A DNA stretch of 53,907 nt from Aquimarina macrocephali JAMB N27 (GCF_000520995.1 NZ_JACA01000056.1:1-53907); one strand, 5' to 3'. Counted from the first letter of the stretch, positions 15,599 through 24,487 are shown. Numbers and translations are program-made. Notes: generated by a model not told the origin, from the sequence alone.

Positions 15599-16906
15599 TT
15601 ATATTTCTCTATTTATATCAAAAGCTTCCAATTCATCACCTACTTTACGTAAAAATGATCCTCCTAAAAACCCATCTACTACTCTATGATCAAAAGACAA
15701 GGATAAATACATCATACTTCTAATTGCAATTTCGTCTCCTTTTTCTGTAGTAATTACTTCGGGTCTTTTCTTAATAATCCCTAAAGCAAGAATAGCAACT
15801 TCGGGTTGATTAATAATTGGTGTTCCCATCAAACTTCCAAAGGTTCCTACATTAGAAATAGTAAAAGTACTTCCCTGTATTTCGTCTGGTTTTAAGGCAT
15901 TATTTCTTGCACTATTAGCCAGGTGGTTTACACGTTTAGCTAATCCAAGTAAGTTTTTCTCATCAGCATTTTTAACTACCGGAACGATCAAGTTACCATT
16001 AGGCAGTGCAGTTGCCATACCAACATTAATATCGTTATGTACCACAATCTTCTTGTCATCTACAGAAACATTAATCATCGGGTATTCCTGAATTGCCTTA
16101 GCAACGGCTTCTACAAAAATTGGAGTGAATGTTAATTTCTCCCCATGTTTTTCCTTAAACTTTACCTTTACTTCATTTCTCCAATTCACAATATTAGTTA
16201 CATCAACTTCAATATAACTGGTTACGTGAGGTGAGGTATGTTTAGAATACACCATATGATCTGCGATCATTTTTCGCATACGATCCATTTCTACAATACG
16301 ATCTTTTCCTTCTACAAAAGAGATTGGAGGTGCATTGTAAGTTGATTTTGGTGCTTGTGGTTGTGGTCTGCTTGGTAAAGGATATTTTCTATTTTTTAGA
16401 TAAAGCATCACATCACTCTTACGTATACGACCATCTACTCCTGTACCTGCAATACTTTGTAGTTCTTCTACGGTTATATTTTCTTTTTGAGCAATACTAA
16501 TGATCAAAGGAGATAAGAAACCATCATTTTCTCCTGTGTTTAAAGTTTTGAACTCAGAATTATTTGCTTTTCTTGATTCAGAATTAGCCAATGGTTCCTG
16601 AATTTTTTGTGATTTTCCAATCGTTTTTGACTTTTCAGATTTTTGGCTCAGTGTTACAGATTTTGCATTTGCATCAATTACGGCAATTACCTGTCCTATT
16701 TCTACTACTTCATTAGGTTGGTAACGTATTTCTGTAATCACTCCATTACAAGGAGAAGGAACCTCAGAATCTACTTTATCTGTAGCTACTTCTAAAATCG
16801 TCTCATCCTCTTCTACCGTATCACCTACATTCTTTAACCAGTTAAGAATGGTAGCCTCTGATATACTTTCACCCATTTTGGGCATTTTTAATTCTACTGT
16901 CGACAT
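15599..16906 (-). CDS. 2-oxoacid dehydrogenase E2, dihydrolipoamide acyltransferase
   Basis: Transfers the acyl group from lipoamide to CoA; core of a branched-chain-type 2-oxoacid dehydrogenase complex. 435 residues in the usual order: lipoyl domain 1-80 with lipoylated Lys44 in EVATDKVDSE; a low-complexity linker 85-130; E3/E1-binding domain about 130-172 (SPLIISIAQKENITVEEL...GTGVDGRIRKSDV); a proline-rich linker; and the catalytic domain 200-435 with SLSFDHRVVDG (His407). It is the first gene of the E2-ilvE-E1 block. Six bases upstream of the start lies a 16/20 match to the palindrome at the paaE promoter, suggesting control by the same TetR protein. Confidence 0.93.
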   Translation of the reverse strand: MSTVELKMPKMGESISEATILNWLKNVGDTVEEDETILEVATDKVDSEVPSPCNGVITEIRYQPNEVVEIGQVIAVIDANAKSVTLSQKSEKSKTIGKSQKIQEPLANSESRKANNSEFKTLNTGENDGFLSPLIISIAQKENITVEELQSIAGTGVDGRIRKSDVMLYLKNRKYPLPSRPQPQAPKSTYNAPPISFVEGKDRIVEMDRMRKMIADHMVYSKHTSPHVTSYIEVDVTNIVNWRNEVKVKFKEKHGEKLTFTPIFVEAVAKAIQEYPMINVSVDDKKIVVHNDINVGMATALPNGNLIVPVVKNADEKNLLGLAKRVNHLANSARNNALKPDEIQGSTFTISNVGTFGSLMGTPIINQPEVAILALGIIKKRPEVITTEKGDEIAIRSMMYLSLSFDHRVVDGFLGGSFLRKVGDELEAFDINREI

Positions 16907-16912
16907 CTTGGT

Positions 16913-16932
16913 TAACTAATGTTTGTTAGTTT
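16913..16932 (-). promoter_or_regulatory. Second copy of the paa-type operator palindrome
   Basis: On the minus strand it reads AAACTAACAAACATTAGTTA, six bases before the E2 ATG. It matches the 20-bp palindrome over the paaE promoter at 16 of 20 positions, with the same AACTAA-N6-TTAGTT half-site spacing. Inferred binding site of the TetR regulator. Confidence 0.5.
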
Positions 16933-17046
16933 ATTATTTGTAATATATTAATTTTATTCGTTTATGCTACATTTAACTTGTCGAAGACTTTTTTATATCC
17001 TTCATTGATTATATTTCAACAAGCTTGGTGTAACATTCGTAATTAT

Positions 17047-17643
17047 CTATTTTTGCTTAAACTCTTCCAGCGTTTTATAAAATGCTTCTTGTTTAGTTCT
17101 ATCTTTCGGAACCTCTCTTAAAGGTTCTACTTCTTTAAGTGACTCATAACAATCTGCTGGTAATTGTTGATACAACTTTGTTCCTTTTGTTTTCCAGGCT
17201 ATCATTTCATCACTCACTTCTTTAATTACCTTCGCTGGATTACCAACAATCAAACTTCGTTTTAGAAAAACTGCATTTGCTTTCACAAAAGACATTGCCC
17301 CCACTATACATTCATCTCCAATTTCTGCATCATCCATAATCACAGTATTCATCCCAATTAGGCAGTTACGTCCCAAATTTGCTCCATGAATCACTGCTCC
17401 GTGTCCTACATGTGCACTTTCTTTAAGCACAATAGATTTACCCGGAAACATATGTACCGTACAATTTTCTTGGACATTAACTCCATCTTCAAGGATAATC
17501 TCTCCCCAATCTCCACGTATCGCGGCTCCTGGTCCGATGTAACAGTTTTTACCAATAATAACATTACCGGTTACTGCTGCTAACGGATGCACAAAACTAC
17601 TTTCGTGTACTACGGGTATATATCCTTTAAAGCTGTATATCAT
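17047..17643 (-). CDS. paaY: Hexapeptide-repeat protein PaaY (gamma-carbonic-anhydrase-like thioesterase)
   Basis: 198 residues of left-handed beta-helix repeats (VIIGKNCYIGPGAAIRGDWG, NVQENCTVHMFPGKS, HVGHGAVIHGANLG, NCLIGMNTVIMDD). Metal-binding histidines of the gamma-carbonic anhydrase type are seen in HMFPG, HVGHG and VIHGAN. In phenylacetate clusters this family is PaaY, a thioesterase thought to hydrolyse dead-end ring-1,2-epoxy or oxepin CoA shunt products. Here it is the last gene of the paa block. A TCCTGC/GCAGGA hairpin fills the spacer just before its start. Placement and repeats make PaaY the best call; a generic gamma-CA is the alternative. Confidence 0.85.
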   Translation of the reverse strand: MIYSFKGYIPVVHESSFVHPLAAVTGNVIIGKNCYIGPGAAIRGDWGEIILEDGVNVQENCTVHMFPGKSIVLKESAHVGHGAVIHGANLGRNCLIGMNTVIMDDAEIGDECIVGAMSFVKANAVFLKRSLIVGNPAKVIKEVSDEMIAWKTKGTKLYQQLPADCYESLKEVEPLREVPKDRTKQEAFYKTLEEFKQK

Positions 17644-17650
17644 AACTTAA

Positions 17651-17666
17651 TCCTGCGTAGGCAGGA
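17651..17666 (-). repeat. Short hairpin TCCTGC/GCAGGA before paaY
   Basis: A 6-bp perfect stem with a 4-nt loop between the crotonase stop and the paaY start. Similar TCCTGCCTACGCAGGA units are scattered between genes in Flavobacteriia. It could lower paaY translation or be a neutral repeat. Confidence 0.4.
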
Positions 17667-17671
17667 ATTTA

Positions 17672-18424
17672 TTATTTAAATCGTTTCAATGTTTCTTTTG
17701 TAAAGTCACTTAGGACCAATCTTCCGCTAATTACGGCTCTATCTGCCAAAAGTGTATCCCAATCCTCTGTTCCTTTCCAAAATGCTTGTTTCATATCCTT
17801 CATTGCCTCTGGATTGTAGGTACATAAATGTTCTGCAAAAGCTTTTACTTCAGCATCTAATGTTTCTATATCTTCAAAAACTTTGGTAAATAACCCTTTA
17901 TCTCTAGCCCACTCTGCATCATAAAATGAATTGGCATCAATCGCTATCTGCGTCATCGCAGACAATCCAATTTTACGTTCTACCGCAGGTCCTACTACAA
18001 ATGGTCCTATTCCTACATTAAGTTCACTTAATTTTATGGATGCATATTTTGTCGCCATACAATAGTCGGTTGCAGAAGCTAATCCAACTCCACCACCAAC
18101 AGTTTTTCCTTGTACTCGCCCAATAACAAATTTTGGACATTTACGCATAGCATTGATCACATTAGCAAAACCAGAGAAAAATACTTTTCCGGTTTCGGCA
18201 TCATTAATATTGATCAATTCTTTAAAACTGGCTCCGGCACAAAACGTTCTGTCTCTTCCACTTTTTAATACAATTACCTTGATGTCATCATTATTACCAG
18301 CATCAGTAATTGTTTGAGCAAGCTTAGCCAAAATATCTCCTGGTAAAGAGTTATGAGCAGGATGAAAAAACTCAATGGTTCCTACCTGATTTTCTATGTT
18401 TATGTTTACGTATGGTTGTGTCAA
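17672..18424 (-). CDS. Crotonase-family protein, PaaF-like enoyl-CoA hydratase/isomerase
   Basis: 250 residues with the crotonase fold: oxyanion-hole motifs CAGASFKEL and KTVGGGVGLASATDYC, and the following SELNVGIG. The second catalytic Glu of enoyl-CoA hydratases is present (SEL), but the first, usually in an A-G/S-E-K-A motif, is replaced (CMATKYAS). It may therefore act as an isomerase or use a changed mechanism. It lies between paaZ and paaY, where the hydration step for 2,3-dehydroadipyl-CoA (PaaF) is expected, and no other candidate for that step is in the cluster. The gene name is left open. Confidence 0.8.
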   Translation of the reverse strand: MTQPYVNINIENQVGTIEFFHPAHNSLPGDILAKLAQTITDAGNNDDIKVIVLKSGRDRTFCAGASFKELININDAETGKVFFSGFANVINAMRKCPKFVIGRVQGKTVGGGVGLASATDYCMATKYASIKLSELNVGIGPFVVGPAVERKIGLSAMTQIAIDANSFYDAEWARDKGLFTKVFEDIETLDAEVKAFAEHLCTYNPEAMKDMKQAFWKGTEDWDTLLADRAVISGRLVLSDFTKETLKRFK

Positions 18425-18470
18425 CTTAAATTTTAAATTTTATGGTTTATATTTTCTTTTCTAAAACTTC

Positions 18471-20972
18471 TTAATCCAACAAATTAAATTGATCAAAATG
18501 ATGGTTTAAATGTTTTCTTTCTAACAGATACCATTCATATTTGTTCAACTCTCCGAAAACAATATTTTTTAGTATTGCATCTGGGTTTTCCTTAAAATAT
18601 GTTTTATACACTTCTCTTGCTTCGTTCAGCTTTGTTACAGCTGTTTCAAGATCAGGATGCTTTAGCTCTTCTAACTCTCCTTTTTTAAGCAATGGAAAGT
18701 CTGTGTTTTTAGGAAAAGCTTCATAATTATATAAACTATTATGTACTTTATCCAGAATCTTCTCTGGCGTTGCAATCTCGAAATCCTGAATTTCTCCAGA
18801 AGCAATTTTGTATGTATACTCCAGATGTTCAACCATATGCTGGGGTGTCATGATTCCCCATTTTGGTTTAGCATCTGTGGTTAGCTTATGTAAACATTCC
18901 TTAATTTTTGCTTCAGTCATTTCTACAAGAGAGGTTTGTTTTTTCTGCACCATCGTTAAAATGGTAGCAATAGCTACTAACTCGTCTTCAGTATCAAAAA
19001 CCTCTACAAACCATTTTACAATTCCGCTAGGGTGCTCTGCACTTGCAACATCACGATCTACTTTTTCTTTACAGGTTAGTCTAACATATACTGTGTCATT
19101 ATGATAGATCGGTCTTAAAAATCTACATTCTTCTAATCCATAATTCGCTGCTACCGGACCTTTATTAGGATACACAAACAAACCTGCAGCTGCTGCAAGG
19201 ATAAAATATCCGTGGGCGGTACGTTTTTCAAAAATACTTCCTTCTAAAGATGTGATATCGGTATGGGCATAGAAATGATCCCAGGTAAGATTTGCAAAAC
19301 CAATGATATCTGTATCGGTTATAGTACGCTTATGAGTTTTTAGTGACATCCCCGGCTCAATATCCTCCCAATGATACGAGAACGGATGATTCTCTGATTC
19401 TTTATATGCAGAATTAGCTTGATATATACCTGTTACTTCTGTAAGTGTGGTTGGTGTTCCCTGGATGGCACAACGTTGCATAAAATGCTTGATTCCTCGT
19501 ATTCCCCCCATTTCTTCGCCACCACCGGCACGTCCTGGGCCTCCATGTGTAAGCAATGGTAGCGGCGAACCATGACCAGTGCTCTGTTTTGCATTTTCTC
19601 GATTACCAACTAGGATACGACCATGATGAGAAGCTGCTTCTACTATATATTCTTTGGCTATTTTATCATCGTATGTAAAAATAGAAGATACCAATGATCC
19701 TTTACCCATTTGAGATAATGTAATAGCATCTTCAAGAGTATCATAAGGCATAATGGTTGCAACCGGGCCGAATGCTTCAATAGTGTGAGCGTTTGTATTT
19801 TTGAATGGATGATCTTCTCTCATCAAAATCGGACTCACGAATGCTCCTTTTTGAGCATCAGCTCCAACTGTTTCAAGTTTATCTAAATCACCATATACCA
19901 TCTGAGCAGTTTTGGCTATTTCGGAGATATTATTCTTAAAACTTTCTACTTGTTGTTGACTTGCCAAAGCCCCCATTCGTACTTCTTTCAATCTTGGATC
20001 TCCAACAGTAACTTTATCTAACTGTTGACCTAAAGCAATCTGCACATCTTCGATAAGATCAGAAGGTACTATAATTCTACGTATGGCGGTACATTTCTGA
20101 CCGCATTTTACAGTCATTTCTTTTCTAACTTCTTTGATAAATAAGTCAAACTCTGGTGTACCCGGTACAGCATCTTTTCCTAGCACCGAAGCATTTAATG
20201 AATCTGCTTCCATAGTAAAAGGAACAGATTCTTCTACTAATCTTGGATGCGCTTTCAGCATTCTTCCTGTATGTGCAGAACCTGTAAAAGTTACTACATC
20301 CTGAGATTCTACTGTATCCAGAATCGTTTTGGTCATTCCGCTAAGAAGCTGCAATGCTCCTACTGGTAGTATTCCTGAATCTATAATTACTCGCACTACT
20401 GCTTCAGTTAAATATGCGGTTTGTGGTCCTGGCAGTACTACTGCAGGAACTCCTGCCATCCAATTAACAGCACATTTCTCCAGCATTCCCCAAATAGGAA
20501 AATTAAAAGCGTTGATATGTACTGCTACCCCTCTTTTAGGCACCAAAATATGATGTGCCATAAATCGTCCGCCTTTAGACAAATCTATAGGATCTCCTTC
20601 TACATGATAAGGTTGATTAGGGAATAGTTTTCGTAATGATGCGTTGGCAAAAAGATTACCAAAACCTCCTTCGATATCGATCCAACTATCTACTCGGGTT
20701 GCTCCCGTACGGTAACTTAGTTCATAAAATTCTTCTTTACGTTTGGTAAGATATAATGCTAGTTTTTTAAGCATATTACCACGTTGTTGAAAAGTCATTT
20801 TTCGAAGAATTTCTCCTCCTTTGGTTCTTCCGTATTGTAATACCTCGGGGATATCTAATCCTTCTGTTGAAGACATACCGATAACTTCACCTGTTACGGC
20901 ATCGTGCATTACGATTCCATCTCCAGAACCCGAAGTCCATTTTCCGTTTATGTAGCTTTCTAGTTTTTTCAT
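18471..20972 (-). CDS. paaZ: PaaZ: oxepin-CoA hydrolase / 3-oxo-5,6-dehydrosuberyl-CoA semialdehyde dehydrogenase, with extra C-terminal domain
   Basis: Opens the seven-membered oxepin-CoA ring and oxidises the resulting aldehyde with NADP. 833 residues, about 150 longer than the roughly 680-residue E. coli protein. The aldehyde dehydrogenase domain (1-510) has FTGSAHTG, the active-site Cys in TVKCGQKCTAIRR and a GHGSPLP...GGPGRAGGG loop. The MaoC-type hydratase domain (about 530-675) has NLTWDHFYAHTD and RTAHGYFILAAAAG. A third domain (about 680-833) starts VEMTEAKIKECLHKL and ends YLLERKHLNHHFDQFNLL, matching DUF1569/DinB-like four-helix proteins. The stop of paaJ is three bases upstream, so translation is probably coupled. 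Confidence 0.94.
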   Translation of the reverse strand: MKKLESYINGKWTSGSGDGIVMHDAVTGEVIGMSSTEGLDIPEVLQYGRTKGGEILRKMTFQQRGNMLKKLALYLTKRKEEFYELSYRTGATRVDSWIDIEGGFGNLFANASLRKLFPNQPYHVEGDPIDLSKGGRFMAHHILVPKRGVAVHINAFNFPIWGMLEKCAVNWMAGVPAVVLPGPQTAYLTEAVVRVIIDSGILPVGALQLLSGMTKTILDTVESQDVVTFTGSAHTGRMLKAHPRLVEESVPFTMEADSLNASVLGKDAVPGTPEFDLFIKEVRKEMTVKCGQKCTAIRRIIVPSDLIEDVQIALGQQLDKVTVGDPRLKEVRMGALASQQQVESFKNNISEIAKTAQMVYGDLDKLETVGADAQKGAFVSPILMREDHPFKNTNAHTIEAFGPVATIMPYDTLEDAITLSQMGKGSLVSSIFTYDDKIAKEYIVEAASHHGRILVGNRENAKQSTGHGSPLPLLTHGGPGRAGGGEEMGGIRGIKHFMQRCAIQGTPTTLTEVTGIYQANSAYKESENHPFSYHWEDIEPGMSLKTHKRTITDTDIIGFANLTWDHFYAHTDITSLEGSIFEKRTAHGYFILAAAAGLFVYPNKGPVAANYGLEECRFLRPIYHNDTVYVRLTCKEKVDRDVASAEHPSGIVKWFVEVFDTEDELVAIATILTMVQKKQTSLVEMTEAKIKECLHKLTTDAKPKWGIMTPQHMVEHLEYTYKIASGEIQDFEIATPEKILDKVHNSLYNYEAFPKNTDFPLLKKGELEELKHPDLETAVTKLNEAREVYKTYFKENPDAILKNIVFGELNKYEWYLLERKHLNHHFDQFNLLD

Positions 20973-20975
20973 AAA

Positions 20976-22187
20976 TCAGATATTTGTATTTTCAATTACA
21001 CAAGCATACCCTTGACCTACTCCCACGCACATTGTAATTAGAGCATATCGTTTATTTTGTTGTTGTAATTCTAAAGCTGCAGAATATGCAATCCTAGCAC
21101 CAGTCACTCCTAATGGGTGCCCTATTGCAATAGATCCCCCGTTAGGGTTTATTCTAGAATCGTCATCTGCTAATCCCCATTCTCGTATACATGCCAATGC
21201 TTGTGAAGCAAAAGCTTCATTAAGCTCTATAACATCAATATCATCCATCGTAATTCCTGCTTTCTCTAACGCTTTATTAGATGCCTGAACAGGGCCAATT
21301 CCCATAATTCTGGGTTCTACTCCCACTACTGCAGAACTTACTATTCTGGCCAGTGGTTTTAAGTTATACTTTTTTACTGCGTCTTCTGATGCTATAATAG
21401 TAGCTGCTGCTCCATCATTTAATCCTGAAGAGTTTCCTGCAGTTACACTTCCTTCTTTTTTAAAGGCCGGGCGTAATTTTGCTAACACTTCTTTGGTCGT
21501 TGTTGGTTTTACAAACTCATCATCAGAAAACAGGATTGGATCTTTTTTGCGTTGTGGAATTTCGACTGTAGTAATCTCTTTAGCTAGTCTCCCGGATTTC
21601 TGGGCATTGGTCGCTTTCATCTGACTCCAATATGCAAAAGTATCCTGATCTTCTCTTGAGATATTATATTTCTCTACCAGATTCTCTGCAGTATTTCCCA
21701 TACCGTCTGTACCGTATAGGTCATGCATTTTTTGGTTTACAAATCGCCATCCAAAACTAGAATCATACATTTTAGAATCATTACCATAGGCTGATGATGA
21801 TTTTGCAATTACGTATGGGCCACGTGTCATATTTTCTACTCCTCCCGAAATAAACAGATCACCATCTCCTGCTTTTATTGCTCTATTTGCATGAATTATT
21901 GCAGACAGTCCCGAGCTACATAAACGATTTACCGTTTCTCCCGGAACGGTAAAAGGTAATCCCGCTAATAATGCAGCCATTCTGGCTACATTACGATTAT
22001 CTTCACCGGCTTGATTAGCACATCCTAAAATGACATCATCATAGGCCTCTTTTGGAATATTTGGATTATTTTCTACTAACTTTTCTATTACCAAAGCTCC
22101 TAAATCATCAGTTCTCACTGCTGATAATGTTCCTTTATAACTTCCTATAGGAGTACGGATTCCGTCTATTATATATGCTTCTTTCAA
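20976..22187 (-). CDS. paaJ: Thiolase PaaJ (3-oxoadipyl-CoA / 3-oxo-5,6-dehydrosuberyl-CoA thiolase)
   Basis: Cleaves beta-ketoacyl-CoA with CoA to release acetyl-CoA and succinyl-CoA at the end of the phenylacetate pathway. 403 residues. The acyl-accepting Cys is in NRLCSSGLSAI (about residue 90), the His in GGSIAIGHPLGVTG, and the second Cys in MCVGVGQGYA; NEAFASQ is also present. Length and motifs fit acetyl-CoA acyltransferases of degradative type. It is followed immediately by paaZ, supporting PaaJ. General beta-oxidation (FadA-like) activity is the alternative. Confidence 0.9.
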   Translation of the reverse strand: MKEAYIIDGIRTPIGSYKGTLSAVRTDDLGALVIEKLVENNPNIPKEAYDDVILGCANQAGEDNRNVARMAALLAGLPFTVPGETVNRLCSSGLSAIIHANRAIKAGDGDLFISGGVENMTRGPYVIAKSSSAYGNDSKMYDSSFGWRFVNQKMHDLYGTDGMGNTAENLVEKYNISREDQDTFAYWSQMKATNAQKSGRLAKEITTVEIPQRKKDPILFSDDEFVKPTTTKEVLAKLRPAFKKEGSVTAGNSSGLNDGAAATIIASEDAVKKYNLKPLARIVSSAVVGVEPRIMGIGPVQASNKALEKAGITMDDIDVIELNEAFASQALACIREWGLADDDSRINPNGGSIAIGHPLGVTGARIAYSAALELQQQNKRYALITMCVGVGQGYACVIENTNI

Positions 22188-22397
22188 AAGTTTAAATTTT
22201 AAATGTTAAATCATAAATTCTAAAGTGTAATCTTATATATCCGAATCACTTTTACATTTATCATTTTACGGTTTTATATTTTAAATTCTATTTTGCTTCA
22301 ATTAGAGATTCTGATCTTTAGTTTATTCTGTGTTAAGTCAAAGAATCGGAATAATAAAATTGTTCACTTTTACAGTAAACGGTTTCACTTTTAATAT
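22188..22397. other. AT-rich spacer inside the paa block
   Basis: 210 bases between paaI and paaJ, the longest gap in the block. It is made of AT-rich near-palindromes (AGTTTAAATTTTAAATGTTAA) of the kind seen in other spacers here. No promoter pair was recognised, but an internal promoter for paaJ is possible. Confidence 0.4.
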
Positions 22398-22808
22398 TTA
22401 TTCTTCCCAGTCCTTACTGGTTCTGTATACTACTCCTTTAAAAAGAGCAACGATATCATTTCCTCTTTTAACTTCTACAATATTAAAACCTACTTTGGTC
22501 TTAGTAATATCAACTGTAGCTTCTGCTGTTAAATAATCTCCCTCTTCCAAAGCTTCGATATGATTGATCGAGGTTTCTATAGATACTGCATATTTACCAT
22601 GAGTATTTGCCGAAAAACCAAAAGCTGTATCTGCCAAGCTATAAGATATTCCTCCGTGAGCTTTATTCATACTATTCAACATTTCTTTCCTAATCGTCAT
22701 CCCTACTTTACATCTTCCTTTTTCGACTTCGATAATTTCGATACCTAACCATTGGCTAAAAGCATCTTGAGATAACATCTTATGAGGAATTCTTTCTGAT
22801 TTTATCAT
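22398..22808 (-). CDS. paaI: Hotdog-fold thioesterase PaaI
   Basis: 136 residues, hotdog fold. The catalytic region reads NSMNKAHGGISYSLADTAFG, with the HGG...AD arrangement of PaaI-type hydroxyphenylacetyl-CoA thioesterases. It releases CoA from stalled ring-hydroxylated phenylacetyl-CoA, protecting the free CoA pool. The start at 22808 is nine bases after the paaH stop. It sits between paaH and paaJ in the paa block, which makes the family call firm. Confidence 0.9.
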   Translation of the reverse strand: MIKSERIPHKMLSQDAFSQWLGIEIIEVEKGRCKVGMTIRKEMLNSMNKAHGGISYSLADTAFGFSANTHGKYAVSIETSINHIEALEEGDYLTAEATVDITKTKVGFNIVEVKRGNDIVALFKGVVYRTSKDWEE

Positions 22809-22817
22809 ACGGGTAGA

Positions 22818-23996
22818 TTAATTATCTGCAACTAGTTTTTTATTAAAAAAAGTTCGATTCTCTCTCACCATTTTTCTTAATATCGGGCTACATCGATATC
22901 GATCTTCGTGATATTCGTTATAAAGATTGTCTAGCATATTGACACACCAATCCATTCCTTTTTCATCTGCCCAGGTTAACAATCCTTTTGGATAATTTAC
23001 TCCTTTGGTCATTGCAATATCGATATCTTCTGCCGAGGCAATATTCCAGAACAGTGCATCTGCTGCTTCATTAATCAACATCACCAATACTCTATCAAAG
23101 ATGTATTGCGCCAGTACTTTATCTTCTTTAGGGCTTTGCTTTATTACATTTTCGCCATATTCATAATACCCTTTGCCTGATTTTCTTCCCAGATATCCTG
23201 CTTCAGACAATCTCTTTTGCGTAAAAGAAGGTTTGTATCGGGGGTCGTAGTAAAATGCTTTAAAAACAGTTTCTGTAACCGTATAATTGATATCATTTCC
23301 TATAAAATCCATTAACTCAAAAGGGCCCATTCTAAATCCACCCAAAGTTTTTAAACTCCAATCTATAGTAGCTACATCTGCCAAGCCTTCTTCATAAATA
23401 CGTAAAGCTTCTCCATAAAAAGGCCGTGCTACACGATTCACAATAAATCCAGGAGTATCCTTGGCTAAGGCTACTATTTTCTTCCAATCTTTGATGATAC
23501 TCACTACTTTATCTGTAACCTGAGTCGAAGTTTGTACTGCAGGAATTACCTCAACCAGTTTCATTAAGGGAGCTGGATTAAAAAAATGGATACCTATACA
23601 TCGCTCTGGTTTTTTTAATGAAGATGCTATGGATGCTATAGATAAAGAAGAGGTATTGGATGCGATAATTGTATTTTCAGAAACGTATGTTTCTAATTCT
23701 GAAAATACTTTCTTTTTAATATCCAGGTTCTCTATAATAGCTTCGATTGTGAGATCTGCATCTTTAAGGTCTTTTAAAGAATCAACATAAGAAATATTAC
23801 CTTGAATACGTGTTTTCTCTGCTTGATCAATCCTTCCTTTTTCAATTAAACGGGAAAGAATTTTTTCTAAAGCTTGTTTACTTCTATCTAACGCTTCCTG
23901 TTTCGTGTCAAACAATTTTACTTCACAACCAGAAGTAGCGGCTACCTGAGCGATACCACTTCCCATTGTTCCTGATCCTATTACTCCAACAATCAT
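22818..23996 (-). CDS. paaH: 3-hydroxyacyl-CoA dehydrogenase PaaH
   Basis: NAD-dependent oxidation of 3-hydroxyadipyl-CoA to 3-oxoadipyl-CoA. 392 residues. The Rossmann motif GVIGSGTMGSGIAQVAATSG is at the very N-terminus; ASNTSSLSI and the catalytic His in IGIHFFNPAPLMKLVEVI are present, then the C-terminal helical domain (GFRMGPFELMDFIGND, YLGRKSGKGYYEY). The two-domain dehydrogenase is slightly longer than E. coli-type short forms because a second C-terminal dimer domain is kept. First of the paaH-paaI pair, lying after the inserted four-helix-bundle gene. Confidence 0.92.
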   Translation of the reverse strand: MIVGVIGSGTMGSGIAQVAATSGCEVKLFDTKQEALDRSKQALEKILSRLIEKGRIDQAEKTRIQGNISYVDSLKDLKDADLTIEAIIENLDIKKKVFSELETYVSENTIIASNTSSLSIASIASSLKKPERCIGIHFFNPAPLMKLVEVIPAVQTSTQVTDKVVSIIKDWKKIVALAKDTPGFIVNRVARPFYGEALRIYEEGLADVATIDWSLKTLGGFRMGPFELMDFIGNDINYTVTETVFKAFYYDPRYKPSFTQKRLSEAGYLGRKSGKGYYEYGENVIKQSPKEDKVLAQYIFDRVLVMLINEAADALFWNIASAEDIDIAMTKGVNYPKGLLTWADEKGMDWCVNMLDNLYNEYHEDRYRCSPILRKMVRENRTFFNKKLVADN

Positions 23997-23999
23997 AAT

Positions 24000-24040
24000 T
24001 AATTTCGAATATCGAATGTTAAATATTGAATACTGAAATA
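24000..24040. repeat. Left flank: degenerate GAATAT/ATATTC repeats beside the four-helix-bundle gene
   Basis: Contains TTTCGAATATCGAATGTTAA and ATATTGAATACTGAAAT. Its reverse complement resembles the right flank (24448-24480: AGTATTCGATATTC, ATTCGTTATTGGATATT), so the gene between is bracketed by loose inverted repeats. Confidence 0.5.
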
Positions 24041-24069
24041 TTTATTTTCAGTAAGTCTATTAGCATTCA

Positions 24070-24435
24070 TTACTTATTTTTATTTTGCGATGTTCGAATA
24101 CTAGATACGAAAATCGCTATGAGTTCATTATTTTCTTTTATAATTAATTCTAACTTATCAATATCTATAACTTGATTCGTTCCTTTTTGAATTTTCAAAT
24201 TCACAAGTGATCCTCTTAGTTCTTTTAAACATATTTTCATTTTATGAAGGAAATCTCTCGGTGACTCAGCACTTTGAGCTTCTCCATAATTTAATGCAGC
24301 AGAAGTTGAAGAACGTATTAATTGTTTAGATAAATGTTGAGAAGCAAAATTATCTTCTGATTTTCCAAAAACTAGAATAACATCAATTGAAAATTTAATC
24401 AATCTTTCTTCTAAATCGTATTTATAGTTTTTCAC
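24070..24435 (-). CDS. Four-helix-bundle protein (S23 / 23S rRNA intervening-sequence family)
   Basis: 121 residues, all helical by composition: YKYDLEERLIKFSIDVILV, RSSTSAALNYGEAQSAES, DFLHKMKICLKELRGSLVNL, ELIAIFVSSIRTSQ. This is the pattern of the four-helix-bundle family first known from 23S rRNA intervening sequences and related to the Avd accessory protein of diversity-generating retroelements. Its function is not established. No enzyme of phenylacetate breakdown is expected here. It sits between paaG and paaH, flanked on both sides by AT-rich inverted repeats, and its last codons (SIRTSQ, from ATTCGAACATCG) resemble the repeat, so it looks like an inserted cassette that keeps the operon transcribed. 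Confidence 0.85.
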   Translation of the reverse strand: MKNYKYDLEERLIKFSIDVILVFGKSEDNFASQHLSKQLIRSSTSAALNYGEAQSAESPRDFLHKMKICLKELRGSLVNLKIQKGTNQVIDIDKLELIIKENNELIAIFVSSIRTSQNKNK

Positions 24436-24447
24436 ACTTAAAACTTT

Positions 24448-24480
24448 AGTATTCGATATTCTTTTATTCGTTATTGGATA
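24448..24480. repeat. Right flank: degenerate ATTCGATATT repeats beside the four-helix-bundle gene
   Basis: AGTATTCGATATTC followed by ATTCGTTATTGGATATT, in inverted orientation relative to the copies at 24000-24040. Confidence 0.5.
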
Positions 24481-24487
24481 TTTCTAT

